From: Lepas anatifera
Taxonomy: Eukaryota; Arthropoda; Thecostraca; Lepadidae
Direction: 5' to 3'
Assembly: GCA_034440635.1 (NCBI GenBank)
Contig: JAOTON010001596.1
Coordinates: 1,023,501 to 1,087,500, forward strand
Length of the DNA: 64,000 bases
The stretch's first letter is position 1. Every line of letters starts with the position of its first letter. The position numbers and the translations under genes are program-made. Below, in pieces: positions 1 to 13,556 of this stretch. Below the pieces are notes generated by a model. That model made no database searches. It was not told the origin of the DNA and was given only the letters and a program-made list of their open reading frames with translations.

Positions 1-161
1 TTGCGAAGAAGCTGTAGTCCGAAAACCTAAATTCGAGGGAAAGAAACGGACAAGTGTGGGACTGTTATAAACCTGGACTGCAAATTGAATTCAGATGGGA
101 AATTAGCGGTATCGACTTATTAGAGCAGCACACATCTGTACAGCAGGCTCATTCCAGATCT

Positions 162-829
162 CTTATCCAGAGCCTTATCCAGAGCCTTATCCAGAGCTTA
201 TCCAGAGCTTATCCAGACCTTATCCAGAGCCTTATCCAGAGCTTATCCAGAGCCTTATCCAGAGCTTATCCAGAGCCTTATCCAGAGCTTATCCAGAGCT
301 TATCCAGAGCTTATCCAGAGCCTTATCCAGAGCCTTATCCAGAGCCTTATCCAGAGCCTTATCCAGAGCCTTATCCAGAGCTTATCCAGAGCCTTATCCA
401 GAGCCTTATCCAGAGCTTATCCAGAGCCTTATCCAGAGCCTTATCCAGGCTTATCCAGAGCCTTATCCAGAGCTTATCCAGAGCCTTATCCAGAGCCTTA
501 TCCAGAGCTTATCCAGAGCCTTATCCAGAGCCTTATCCAGAGCCTTATCCAGAGCCTTATCCAGAGCCTTATCCAGAGCCTTATCCAGAGCTTATCCAGA
601 CCTTATCCAGAGCCTTATCCAGAGCTTATCCAGAGCCTTATCCAGAGCTTATCCAGAGCCTTATCCAGAGCCTTATCCAGAGCTTATCCAGAGCCTTATC
701 CAGAGCCTTATCCAGAGCCTTATCCAGAGCCTTATCCAGAGCCTTATCCAGAGCCTTATCCAGAGCCTTATCCAGAGCCTTATCCAGAGCCTTATCCAGA
801 GCCTTATCCAGAGAGGCTTATCCAGAGCT
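162..829. repeat. 11/12-bp minisatellite, TTATCCAGAGCC
   Basis: Tandem array of TTATCCAGAGCC with interspersed 11-bp (TTATCCAGAGC) and a few shorter variants, about 58 units. The consensus has no stop in any forward frame, so a long open frame of Leu-Ile-Gln-Ser and Tyr-Pro-Glu-Pro repeats runs through it. That is a by-product of the repeat. Lies in or downstream of the DAPK gene. Confidence 0.95.
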
Positions 830-1899
830 TCTGGGGTCAGTGTCTGCGCCATGCGAATTCAGCCACAGTACATATGATTGTCACGTTCGCGTCGGATAAG
901 GAAAGCCACGTGACGCTACCCAACCTCAACCCCTTCCATCCAGTGACGGATCCAGCCGGTCAGTTTGGGAGGAGGGGCAAACCAAAGTCGAAAAGCAAAA
1001 AAACGTCACGCAGTAAAAAGCTGCGCTACCAATATCACTTCCCGGTAGAATTTTGGGTATTTGAGGCGAAAAGCTAAAAAAACGCCACAGGGAGAAAAAT
1101 ATGGGCTCGAGATACTTCTTCCTATCCAAGGCTGGCTATACTAGACTGGCTATACTATAACTGAGAATTATTGATATTTACTCCATGATTCTGATGAAGG
1201 GCTGTGCTCGAATATATAATCTTCAGTGTTTTTTACATTTCCGGATTCGAGGGGACAGGCCAGGGAACATCTTATCAACTTATGTTCTGTTTGAAGTTGA
1301 GAGTTGAAACACCAAAATCTTGCTTATAAACTAAAAAGGAGTAGGGGTAAAAAGGAGGTCGATCGCTTTGGGGGTCAAAACATAGTTTTGCCCCGAGCTT
1401 TTCCGTTTGGGGGAATGCCTTTTTGACCCCCCACCCTGGATCCGCCACTGGCCAATTTACCACCCAAAAGGCGGCCAGTGTCAATGAAAAACGCGTTTAA
1501 AAAAGGATTTGTAAATGCTTATTTTTATGAAAGCTTCCTCTTAGTGAGGACATGTTCACGTTTACCATCAGAGTGGGTGGTTGACTGTGGAAGCGTGCGA
1601 GTGTGGAGTGTGATCCCTTACGGAATGTTGAACGATTTTAACCAACGACTGCAACCATAAGTGGGATCTGGCCTGTGGCTGTTCTTGTCTAATAAACAAT
1701 AAACAAAACAATCAAGCATATTTCGGGCCAGCTAACGACTGGCACCTTGGAAGACGATGCTGAAAGCACCCACTGACACTAACTGAAGCATGATGAGCAA
1801 ATAATACGGCTATCTTCGGTCATGGCGAAAACTGAGGTGTCGTATCCACCACCTCCACTTATCACAGTTGTCCTGGCTAACGGCTCCATACTGAAATAC
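830..1899. other. Non-coding, with two TIR-like ends
   Basis: No exon recognised. At 941 the sequence reads CAGTGACGGATCCAG, and at 1436-1450 it ends CTGGATCCGCCACTG. These are near-perfect inverted copies of a terminus that recurs in this window (35.39 kb, 6.1 kb, 61.9 kb). They may bound one MITE of about 510 bp, but the 8-bp flanks do not match, so two truncated elements are equally possible. Bases 1,165-1,290 resemble 23,910-24,000 (shared CGGATTCGAGG core), another dispersed repeat. Confidence 0.4.
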
Positions 1900-2690
1900 C
1901 CGATTGACGCTAACCTGAGCCTCATAGGCCGCAGAACCTCTGCGGGCCTGGGCCCCTGAGTTTTTGGTGACTTCCCTGAGTTTATATCGAGTCCCCTCAG
2001 CTGATCTGGGACCGATTTAGTTAACCAGGCCCTCACACTGAACTTGAAACCTATATGTAACCGCTGAAGCCTATTAAGCTTTGCGGGGCCCTTTTATTGA
2101 TAAAGGGCCCCCTCAACAGGTCCTGGGCCCTCTGAGCTAAAAGCTGGAGCTCTGAGCTCTGAGCCCCAAGCTGGATTAGTGTCCCTTAAGCTGGTCAGGG
2201 TCCCCTGGGTTGGTACCGTTTTCGTTTAACTGATATAGATCCCTTCAGCTTGTTTAGGGCCCGTTGTGCGCATCTGGGCACTAGTTCGTCGAGGCACCCA
2301 GCTAGTCTCGCCCTTTTAGTTTTATGGGCCTTCTGAGCTGCTGCAGGGTCCCCTCAGAGTGTCTGGGCCCCATGAATTGAAAATTGGACCCTTGGGTTAG
2401 TTTTGGGTCCCTGAGCTTATCTAGAAACCGTTTAAATAGGTAGGCACCTTACGCTGGTCTTGAGGATCCTGTGTTGGCACTGAGGTCCAATGAGCTCGTC
2501 GGGGGCCCTTATCTGGCCCCCTTAACTGAAACGGGCCCCTCAGCTGATTTTGGAGACCCAAAATCCCTCCTACCGGACTCCACCCACACCAGATTTCCTG
2601 ACTCCCTGATGGCCCCTGGGGGCCATTGGGGATTTTCCCGCGATCAGCACTGGGGTCCCTCCCCCGAGACAAAGCTTACAACATGTCTCT
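1900..2690. repeat. Degenerate minisatellite, GGGCCCCTGAGCTGGT-like
   Basis: Many diverged copies of a roughly 25-30 bp unit built around GGGTCCCCTCAGCTGATCTG. Units are too diverged for an exact count by eye. No coding content recognised. Confidence 0.6.
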
Positions 2691-2727
2691 GTCTCTATAC
2701 TCTAGCGTCTACCAGAATTGAGCTAGA

Positions 2728-3530
2728 ATCATTTTTAGGCACAATTCGCTTCCTCTCGTTACGGCAAATCATCAAATAATGTATAATATGACTATACTAG
2801 GTCAAAACATAAAAATGACCTGACCTAAGGCTAGGTCAAGGTCACCATCTAGCCTAGCATAGTCAGTATGCATATCAATCAACCCACAATAACAATACAA
2901 ATAGTATCTAAATAAGGGTTTTATCAATATTTCCTGCAAAGCAATTGACCTGAACTAAGGCTTAAAACCTGCTAATCTTAAAACCTAAAGTCCTAAACCT
3001 AAAGTCCTAAAGTCCTAACCTAAAGTCTTAAAACCTGCTTAGGAAGCCCCAGATGAACTCTCAGAGGTAACATGTCTAAACTTGCAGCATGAACTGATAA
3101 AGTGGCCTAGGATATTATGATTTGGGGAATCCGAAGGTATTTCAAGCGGCGTCTGCAGACATAGAACAATTTTTCAGCAAATTTCCGTTTTACCCCATGC
3201 ATTTTCAATGGAGAGGTCATGATTCGTACCTGTCCCTAGGTCATCGATGAGAAAAATCCCGGAATAAATTTATTAGTACTTTTTGGGCCCATTATATGGT
3301 ACAAGCTTCAATTCGATAGATTCACCCTTGTCTTACTTACGCCAACTTCAACATTTTTTGGGGTGAGGCCACTTGACCTGCACTGGTGACCTGACCTGAA
3401 ATGACGCAACCTTAAAGTTTCAGGGAAAGTTGCGGAATTGATCAATGATAAGGTGTGACAAGTACTGTGTCGCTTCGCGCCGACGTTTTTTCGTGCCACT
3501 GGGAGACCTCGAGGGGGTGTTCAAGCACCC
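2728..3530 (+). repeat. AGGTCA-rich interspersed repeat, copy A
   Basis: Matches copies at about 32.24-32.97 kb and 40.51-41.66 kb along its length. Shared blocks include TTAGGCACAATTCGCTTCCT near the left end, a block ending in GGAGAGGTCATG, and CACTTGACCTGCACTGGTGA at about 3,371. Dense in AGGTCA/TGACCT hexamers. No open frame of interest, so probably a non-autonomous element of unknown class. Exact ends not resolved. Confidence 0.7.
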
Positions 3531-3859
3531 CCCAACGGGCCAGAACGGGGCGCGAATACTCTGGAACAGGGCTGAGGCCAAAAGGGAAGGCTCTAAACAA
3601 TGTCTGAAATTTTGGGGTCAAGGTCCTTCAAGGTCATTGACCTATTACGGCACAACCCAACATATTATGCCTAATTTACGCTATAACTAGCGCTGTGCCC
3701 AAGCTTACCAATGACCTTTGATCAAGCCTTGATCATCAAGGCCAGTCACCTTTAAAATTGAGCTGTGGCCTTAATCTAAACACTGAATAACCTTTACTTT
3801 GATGTAATAGCATATGTTATGATAGGTGTCGTAACATTAAGCAACGTCATTTAGCGGCT

Positions 3860-5050
3860 GTCCAGGAGTACCTGTGCTCATCAGGGACACCTATGCTCTC
3901 TGGAGGGGCCTTTGCTTCGATGAGGCACCTGTGCCACCCAGGGGCGCCTCCGCTTCCTTATGGACGCAACCTAGCTATCCATGGGCATCTTTGCCGTTCC
4001 GGGGGTGCCTTTGATACCCAGTGCCCAAGGGGAGCTTTTTCTTATCCAGGTTCACCTTGGTATTGAGGGGCGTATTTTTATTCAAGGTAACCTATACTAC
4101 CCAGTGGCGCCTACCCTATGCAAGGGGCGCTTAGGCTATCCAGGGGGCGGCAATTTGCTATACATAGGGCGCCCTTATGCTCTCCATGGGCACCTCATTC
4201 AGAGGGTGCCTCTGATATTCAGGGGCACTTTTCCTATCAGCAGGGTACCTGTGCCATCTTGGGGCTATTCTTATCAAGGGACGCTGCTGTTATTCAGGAA
4301 TACCTACACCACTGTTGAGGGTCGCCTTTGCGACCCAGAGGCGCCTTTACTTCTTAGGAAGTTTGGCGCCCGTGCTTTAAGGAGTGCTTTGGCATCGATT
4401 GATTGCTCTATTATTGGGCTTAGGTGCGCGTGAACCTTCAGCTCATATAGCGCCCATATTGTTGCTAAGGAATGCTTATGCTATCAAAGGGCGCCTTTAC
4501 TATCCAGGGCCGCTGTATTATTCAAGGCAGTCTGTTCTATCCACGGGCATCTGATATTTTGGGGGCGGTGCCTAGGTTATTCAGGAGGCGTTTTTTCTCT
4601 ACAGGGGCGCACTATTGCTTTCCCGGGGCGCCGTTGCTGCCCAGGGGTGTCTTTCTATCCAGGGGCGCATATGCTGTCTAGATGTATTTTTCAATCACAG
4701 ACATGATTGAAATACATGCCCCTACGTTATCCTGGGGTGCTTTTTGCCGCTATTTTTCTCTTAGGGTGCAAGGGTGCATTTTTGAGGCGCTATTTTTCTC
4801 TTCCGGGCACCAGTTTATTCAAGGGCACCTATACTGTCCAGAGAACCTTTGTTATTTAGGGCTGCCTTCGCTGTTAAGGGGCACCTTTGCTACCCAAAGG
4901 GAGCATTTTACTTTCCTGGAGTGCTTATTTCCATCTAAGGGGCACATATGCTATCTTGGAGCGCCTTTGCAAACATGGGGCGCACTTTTCTATCCAGGGG
5001 CGCCTTTACACTTGAGGGGGCGCCTCTGCAATCCAGGAGGAGCCCAAAAT
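3860..5050. repeat. Degenerate GC-rich minisatellite, first block
   Basis: Diverged tandem units of about 25-32 bp with consensus near GGGGCGCCTTTGCTATCCA. Open frames at 3,981-4,433 and 4,682-5,077 simply read through it and have no recognisable domain. The following 329 bases (5,051-5,379) hold no tandem structure I can see and no exon, and the array then resumes. Confidence 0.75.
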
Positions 5051-5379
5051 AGATGGAGAATACAAATTCTGAAATAATGCGCTCGAACACTGAAATAAAG
5101 TGCCTAGTTATCAAAAAGAGGCGCTCATCTGCTGAGCGGGGAGGACTGCTGGTTGGTGAGGGCAGCGTTCTCGGAAGTGGGGCGCACATACTGAAAAAGG
5201 CACCCGGTTGCAGCAATGGAGCACTAAGCCTTCAGTTACAGGTTAATGAAATGTGGTTAAAGGCAGTCCATGCTCAAATTGAGCGCTCGAGCCCTGTAAC
5301 AGAGCGCGCGACTGTCGGACAGGTGTGCCAAACCATAGACAGTAGGGCAGCTGAAGATGGAAAGGGAAACCTAGGATAT

Positions 5380-5940
5380 CCTGGGGGCGCCTGTACTCTC
5401 AGGTGAGGCGCTTGTTTTCTTTCTCAGGCGCCTAGTTTATCCATGGCCGCCTATGCTGTCCAGATCATCTATTTCAAGAAGAGTTAACTTTGCTGTCCAG
5501 GGGCGCCTTTGCTATCCAAGGGTGCATATGACATCCGTAGGACGCTTTTTTCCAGTGGGCGCCTAGGCTATCAAAGGGCGCCTTTTTCTACCCAAGGTGA
5601 GCATTTATTTTCCTAAAGCGCCTACTTCTATCTAAGGGGCGCTTATGCTGTCCAGGGCACCTATGTTACCAAGAATTGCCTTTGCTGCCCAGGGGCGCCT
5701 TTCCTAGCCAAGGGCGCATATGATATCCGTAGGGCGCTTCATCCAGGGGGCGCCTAGGCTACTCAGGGGTGCATTAGTTCCCCACGGCGCAATCCTGCTA
5801 TCTAGTGGCGCCTTTTCTTTGCCGGGGCGCTTTTGTTAGCTTTCTAAATTTCATCTTCAACATTTTACTGGGGCGCAAAAGACCAGTAAAGGCGTCTAGT
5901 GTTTGGGCAGGGGCGCTTTGCCATGGTTTTAAGGACTATG
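5380..5940. repeat. Degenerate GC-rich minisatellite, second block
   Basis: Continuation of the GGGGCGCCTTTGCTATCCA-type array after the 329-bp interruption. Some units are nearly identical in pairs; for example GGGCGCATATGATATCCGTA-like units occur at about 5,522 and 5,723. This suggests local higher-order duplication. Confidence 0.7.
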
Positions 5941-6004
5941 TGTTAATTCAAGCGGAATAAGTGGTATCTACCACCTTGGCGCACGAAATGGGTATAGGCG
6001 CGCC

Positions 6005-6038
6005 GCTCATATCGGGGCCTTCGGCGCCCGATATGAGC
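6005..6038. repeat. 12-bp inverted repeat (hairpin)
   Basis: GCTCATATCGGG (6,005-6,016) and CCCGATATGAGC (6,027-6,038) are perfect reverse complements around a 10-base loop, GCCTTCGGCG. It lies about 60 bp from a TIR-like end, TGGATCCGTCACTG (about 6,103), so it may belong to a DNA element. The rest of 5,941-6,790 shows no exon. Confidence 0.6.
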
Positions 6039-6766
6039 CAAGCTATACTGAGGCGCTTCGGAGCTAAGGGGGCCCGGGCCCCTGCCCCCCCCTTGGATCC
6101 GTCACTGCTTCCATCCAAAAACGTCTCAGCCTCGGTCAAATTTCGAAGAAATCGGAAAAGTTGCAACCAGCCAGTGCAGAAGGCAATACCGAAATAAAAT
6201 GCGATGAGTTTTTTTATTCTAGAGCGGAAACGTTTCCTGTCAGTAACAGGTTGAAGATTGACTGGCTCCCCAACCACTTTTTGTCGGTGGCGACGCTTAA
6301 CGGGAATGTGGCACCTTGATCGAATCCCGAAATTTAGCATAATTAGGGGCATTTTTTGCCCAAAACCATGACAATTTACATGTTGTTTCTGAAAATTGTA
6401 CAATAAGCTCAACATTATTAGGTTTAAAATGCTCCTTTATGATAAGAAATAAACCTCTGCCTGTGCATGACGTCATAATCTGGCAACCACTAGCATATCC
6501 AATAGGATTCAATAAGTTGACTGCTCACTGTGACGTCAGCATGCCATCATGCCAATAGCTGACAACTGTGGCCGACTCCTTGGGTACATTTCAGGCAGGT
6601 TTTTAGTTTTTTTTACGCAAATTTCAAGTTCCAAGACAAATGATAAGTTCAGCACCGGGTTTTCCGGCATGCTTTACAACTTGACTATCTCACTTAAAAA
6701 CACGTTATAAAGGTGCCACATTCCCTTCAGGGATTACAGGGAGTTGTGGCAAAGTACTTCAGTCTA

Positions 6767-9637
<2,871 letters not shown>

Positions 9638-9649
9638 GTCCCCGAGATA
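9638..9649. repeat. LINE target-site duplication, 3' copy
   Basis: GTCCCCGAGATA, identical to 16,551-16,562. It abuts the LINE 3' terminus directly, which read on the minus strand ends ...CACCAATAATCATCA. Confidence 0.9.
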
Positions 9650-9773
9650 TGATGATTATTGGTGTTTAAGGGCACTTCAGCTTCTTTGGCTATATGTGCC
9701 CAGCATTTTCAAGTTAGGTCAGTTCAAAATGATCTTGGTTAGCTAAGAATTTTCTATGCCGGAGGTGTCACCG

Positions 9774-12700
9774 CTAAAAAGCGCTGTGAGGGCTATAAAC
9801 GATGTCAAACTTTATTTCTTTCAGGTAAGATAAAACGTGTTTGATGTCTACGACGGGATCGTTTCCAAGACACTGCTCTAAAGAGACCGATGGGAAGAAT
9901 CGACGCATTTGCCTTTTCAGATTGTCACAGCAGTCTACCTCGGATAAAACATGCTGGACAGTAAGGCGGTTGCCACAATGTACACACAGGTTAGGAGTAG
10001 AGCTATTCAGGTGGTAGGCATGAGTGGCATAACAGTGCCCGATGCGGAGTCTAGAGAGGGCCACCTCCTCTCTTCTGCTTTTTCTGTTGCTCGACTCCCA
10101 TCTCTCAATGGAGGTGCGCAGACGTTTCATAAAGCACTCTGGCTCTGCAGCCCACCTTGACTGCCATTCGGTCTCCTGTAGTGTTCTGAACGATGCTTTG
10201 AGGTCTGAAGCCGGAATCCTAAGCTGACGCGAAGGGGGTAGTACGGACGCCTCTTTCGCAACCTTATCGACTTTTTCGTTCCCTGAAATTCCAATATGGC
10301 TCGGTACCCAAAGAAAGCGCACATCAGTCCCTCTGGCGGAGATCGCTAACAGAAGCCTTCTTATAGATGGTATAAGCCAGTTTTGCTGTGGGTGATGAGA
10401 TTGGAGTGCTGTCAGTGAGCTAGCAGAGTCAGTTATGATAAGACATCGATCCTCTTGAGAACGCTTGATGTGTCTTAAAACCCGGAGAATGGCATATAGT
10501 TCTGTGGTAAAAACCGAAACAGACCCTGGTAGGCTAAAACCCTGTTTCAGTCCCTCCCCTAAAAAGGCGCTTCCAGCACCGCCGGTAGACTTCGAGCCGT
10601 CGGTGTAGAACCGGGCATGACCTGCATAGGAGCCGATTTTGCGCAGCGCTAAGGCCAGAAATTCTGAGGGTAGTGTTGCTGCTTTTTTATGGCGCATCAG
10701 ATCGAGATCGCATTGTGCAGGGATGAGTCGCCATGGTTCCGTACGTTCTGGTCGCGTTTCAGCAATTACTTCCAGGTCAACGCCGCTGCCTTCTAACCAC
10801 AGAGATACACGCAAACAGAGAGCTCGTGAAGATGTCTGTCGCACCATTCTGAGGGGCATAGTCAAATTTTCGTCGAAAATCCACCTGTATGTTGGATGGG
10901 ACGGATCCTGCCTGATTTTGCTAGCGTATGATAATGACAACCGCTTCCTTCTCAGGTCTAGTGGAGGTTCGTTGGCGTCTACTAGAAGGCTTGCCCTGCG
11001 GGACGTGCGAAAAGCGCCCGTCGCCACTCTAACACAGGCGTGGTGTACAGCGTCCAGAGGCTGCTTAACGTTGCTCAAAGCACCATCATATACTACTGAG
11101 CCATAATCTAATACGGACCTGATGAGAGCACGGTACAAACGGAGAAGTGTTAACCTATCGGCACCATAAGATGTGCGAGAAATCACCTTTAGCACATCCA
11201 TCCGTTTGAAACATTTATCACGCAGGAGTGATATGTGGGGGGCGTATGTCAAGCGTTTATCCATCGTCATGCCCAGGAACTTGGCTTCCGGGACGATTGG
11301 GACTCTCCTGCCGTATAAACGGAGGCTGATGTCAGTACACGAGCGGCGGCGGCAGAAGTGCATACACACAGTTTTCTCAGTGGAAAATCTAAAACCGTTC
11401 TTCAGGCTCCATTCGGATAACCGGTCTATGCATATTTGGAGCTGTCGCTGTGCTGAAATCGAGGTGGAGGTGCTTAACCACACCGCTAAGTCATCTACGA
11501 ATAGAGATTTCTCGACTGTGGGAGGTAGAATTTCGCAGACGTCATTAATTAAGATACCGAACAGGGTCACGCTTAAAACGCCGCCCTGGACCACACCACT
11601 CTCCTGGTAGAAACTATCAGACAGCGAGTTGCCCACTCTCACTCTGAACTTCCGTCTCTTCATAAAATTGTCAATAAAGTATCCCATGTGACCCTTCATA
11701 CCAGCTTTCCGTGCCTTGTCTAAAACCGCGTAGCGCCAGGCTGTGTCATAGGCCTTTTCGATGTCAAATAGTAAAGCGAACACGTGTTGCTTTGAGGCGA
11801 ATGAACGGCGTATTGATGAATCTAGCGATGTAAGATGATCGGTAGTGGACCGCCCTGCGCGGAATCCACATTGAGCATTAGAAAAGAATCCGGTGCTCTC
11901 CAGGTAACAAACCAGACGTGCGTTTACCATGCGTTCTAAGAGTTTACATATACATGAGGTCAAGGCAATCGGTCTATAGTGAAGGGGGTCGCTACCATCC
12001 TTGTCGGCCTTTAAAACTGGGATGACGGTCGCATCTCTCCAGGCAGTGGGAAAATCGTGTGTGGTCCAAAGGAAGTTGAAGTAAGACAATAAAGCAGTAG
12101 AAGACCGTTCGCTGAGATTCTTTATCATGTCAATGTGTATACCGTCCGGGCCAGCGGCTGTGCTTCTCGCCCGAGACAGTGCGGTGTTAAGTTCTGATAT
12201 GGTAAAAGGGTCATTGTATGATAGTTGTTCATGGGAGCTAAAACTCACTGGGAGACGTTCCCTCCGTTCTTTGTGCCGTAAAAACCTTGGGTCTGAACAG
12301 GCCAGCCGCCAGCGAGCAGCCCACGCATTGCCGAAGGCGTTCGCTACCTCTGTGGGGTTGGAAATTGTTCCTCCGGAACCTGTCAGAACCGGCAGGGACA
12401 TGGCACAGCTACGGCCGGCCAGACGATGTACTCGCCGCCAAATTGTTGTTAATGGTGTTAGCCGATTTATTGTTGTAATATAAATTTGCCATGATTTTCG
12501 TTTTGCATCTCTAACTGTGCGTCTGGCTAGTGCTTTTGTACGTCGGTATTCTATTAAATTGTGAGTTGTCGGCTGTCTTGTAAATAATTTAAAACGGCGT
12601 CGACGTTCTCTAATGGTGCGCCTGCACTCCTCCGTCCACCAGGGCACGGGGATGCGCCGTGGGAGCGAGCTAGTCTTAGGTATGAAAGTCTCAGCCGAGT

Positions 12701-13556
12701 CTAGAATTCGAGCACGCAGCTCCTCCTCGCATATTGTAGCGGTTTCGGCCTCGTCTGGTGTAAAATCGAGGACACAGTCAGAGGTAAAACCCTGCCAGTC
12801 GGCCCGCCGCAAGTTCCACTGCGGCGTTCTCCTGCCCGGATGTGGGGTCTCAGACCAAAGCCAGATCGGGTAGTGATCGCTGTTGCACGGATGCGAATGA
12901 GTTCGCCACTTAAAGCGGTCGGCTATTGAAGCTGAACAGAGAGATAGATCAACTGCCGATGCTGTTCCAGAAGGCAATGAGATGTGTGTAGGGTGACCCG
13001 TGTTTAAAGTACATATGTTAAAGCGGTGGATTATTTCCTCCACCCTCGCCTATTTGTGCGGGGGCAGCCCCATGTTGTGTTATAAGCGTTGAAGTCACCT
13101 AATATTATATAATTTGCTGGCAACTGTTGTATTAAATTTGTGAGTTCATCGCCAGGAAAGCCCTCACCGGGAGGGAGATATAGGGATACGATGGTTGCTT
13201 TAAATTGTTGTAGGTCGACGGTCGCTGCTACAGCCTGTAGGCTTGTTCTCAAGCGGAACGGATGGGCAGGGACGCTAGAATGGGCAAGCAGCGCTACTCC
13301 TCCATGAGCAATTGTTGTGGAATGAACGTCGTATCGAAATGTTTTATAGTATATTTGCTGGCAATGATGGTCATGTTTTAATCTTGGTCTCCTGTAAGGC
13401 AACTACTACAGGAGTTTTCTGCGCTAACAATGCTTGGAGTTCCGTGTGATTTGCCCTAAAACCTCTCATGTTCCACTGTAAAATAAACGTCATTAAGTAG
13501 AGTACGAGTAGGGTGTGTAAAAACTTTCCTAGATTGAAACCTCGGTCGTCCATCAT
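9774..13556 (-). pseudogene. LINE ORF2: endonuclease-RT-RNase H, frameshifted
   Basis: The putative start ATG (13,556-13,554) overlaps the ORF1 stop as ATGA, followed directly by a second ATG. Three reading-frame segments are needed: 13,556 to about 13,375, then about 13,402-13,031, then 13,043-9,774. This implies two frameshifts inside the endonuclease. Endonuclease motifs are LQETKI in the first segment, GDFNAYNTTWG in the second and SDHYPIW in the third. The third segment has 1,089 codons. It holds the RT (about residues 290-560) with GPDGIHIDMIK, LLFDIEKAYD and catalytic FVDD at 515-518 (usual FADD/YADD). RNase H follows at about 810-935 with YTDGS, TTELY, TDSAS and a GNEKVDKVAK box, so Asp814, Glu848, Asp872 and Asp926 are present. 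A CCHC-like C-terminal motif starts at Cys1020. Stop at 9,774. Confidence 0.92.

Noticed and set aside
54..899. 281-codon open frame of Ile-Gln-Ser-Leu and Tyr-Pro-Glu-Pro repeats
   Set aside because: Pure read-through of the TTATCCAGAGCC minisatellite, which lacks stops in all forward frames.
941..1450. A complete 510-bp MITE with CAGTG[AG]CGGATCCAG ends
   Set aside because: The termini are convincing, but the flanking 8-mers (CTTCCATC and GCCAATTT) do not match, so the two ends may belong to different elements.
3981..5077. Open frames of 150 and 131 codons on the plus strand
   Set aside because: They translate the degenerate GGGGCGCC minisatellite and have no domain or splice structure.
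9951..12873. Several plus-strand open frames up to 155 codons inside the LINE
   Set aside because: Antisense shadows of ORF2; the minus-strand frame contains clear RT and RNase H motifs.
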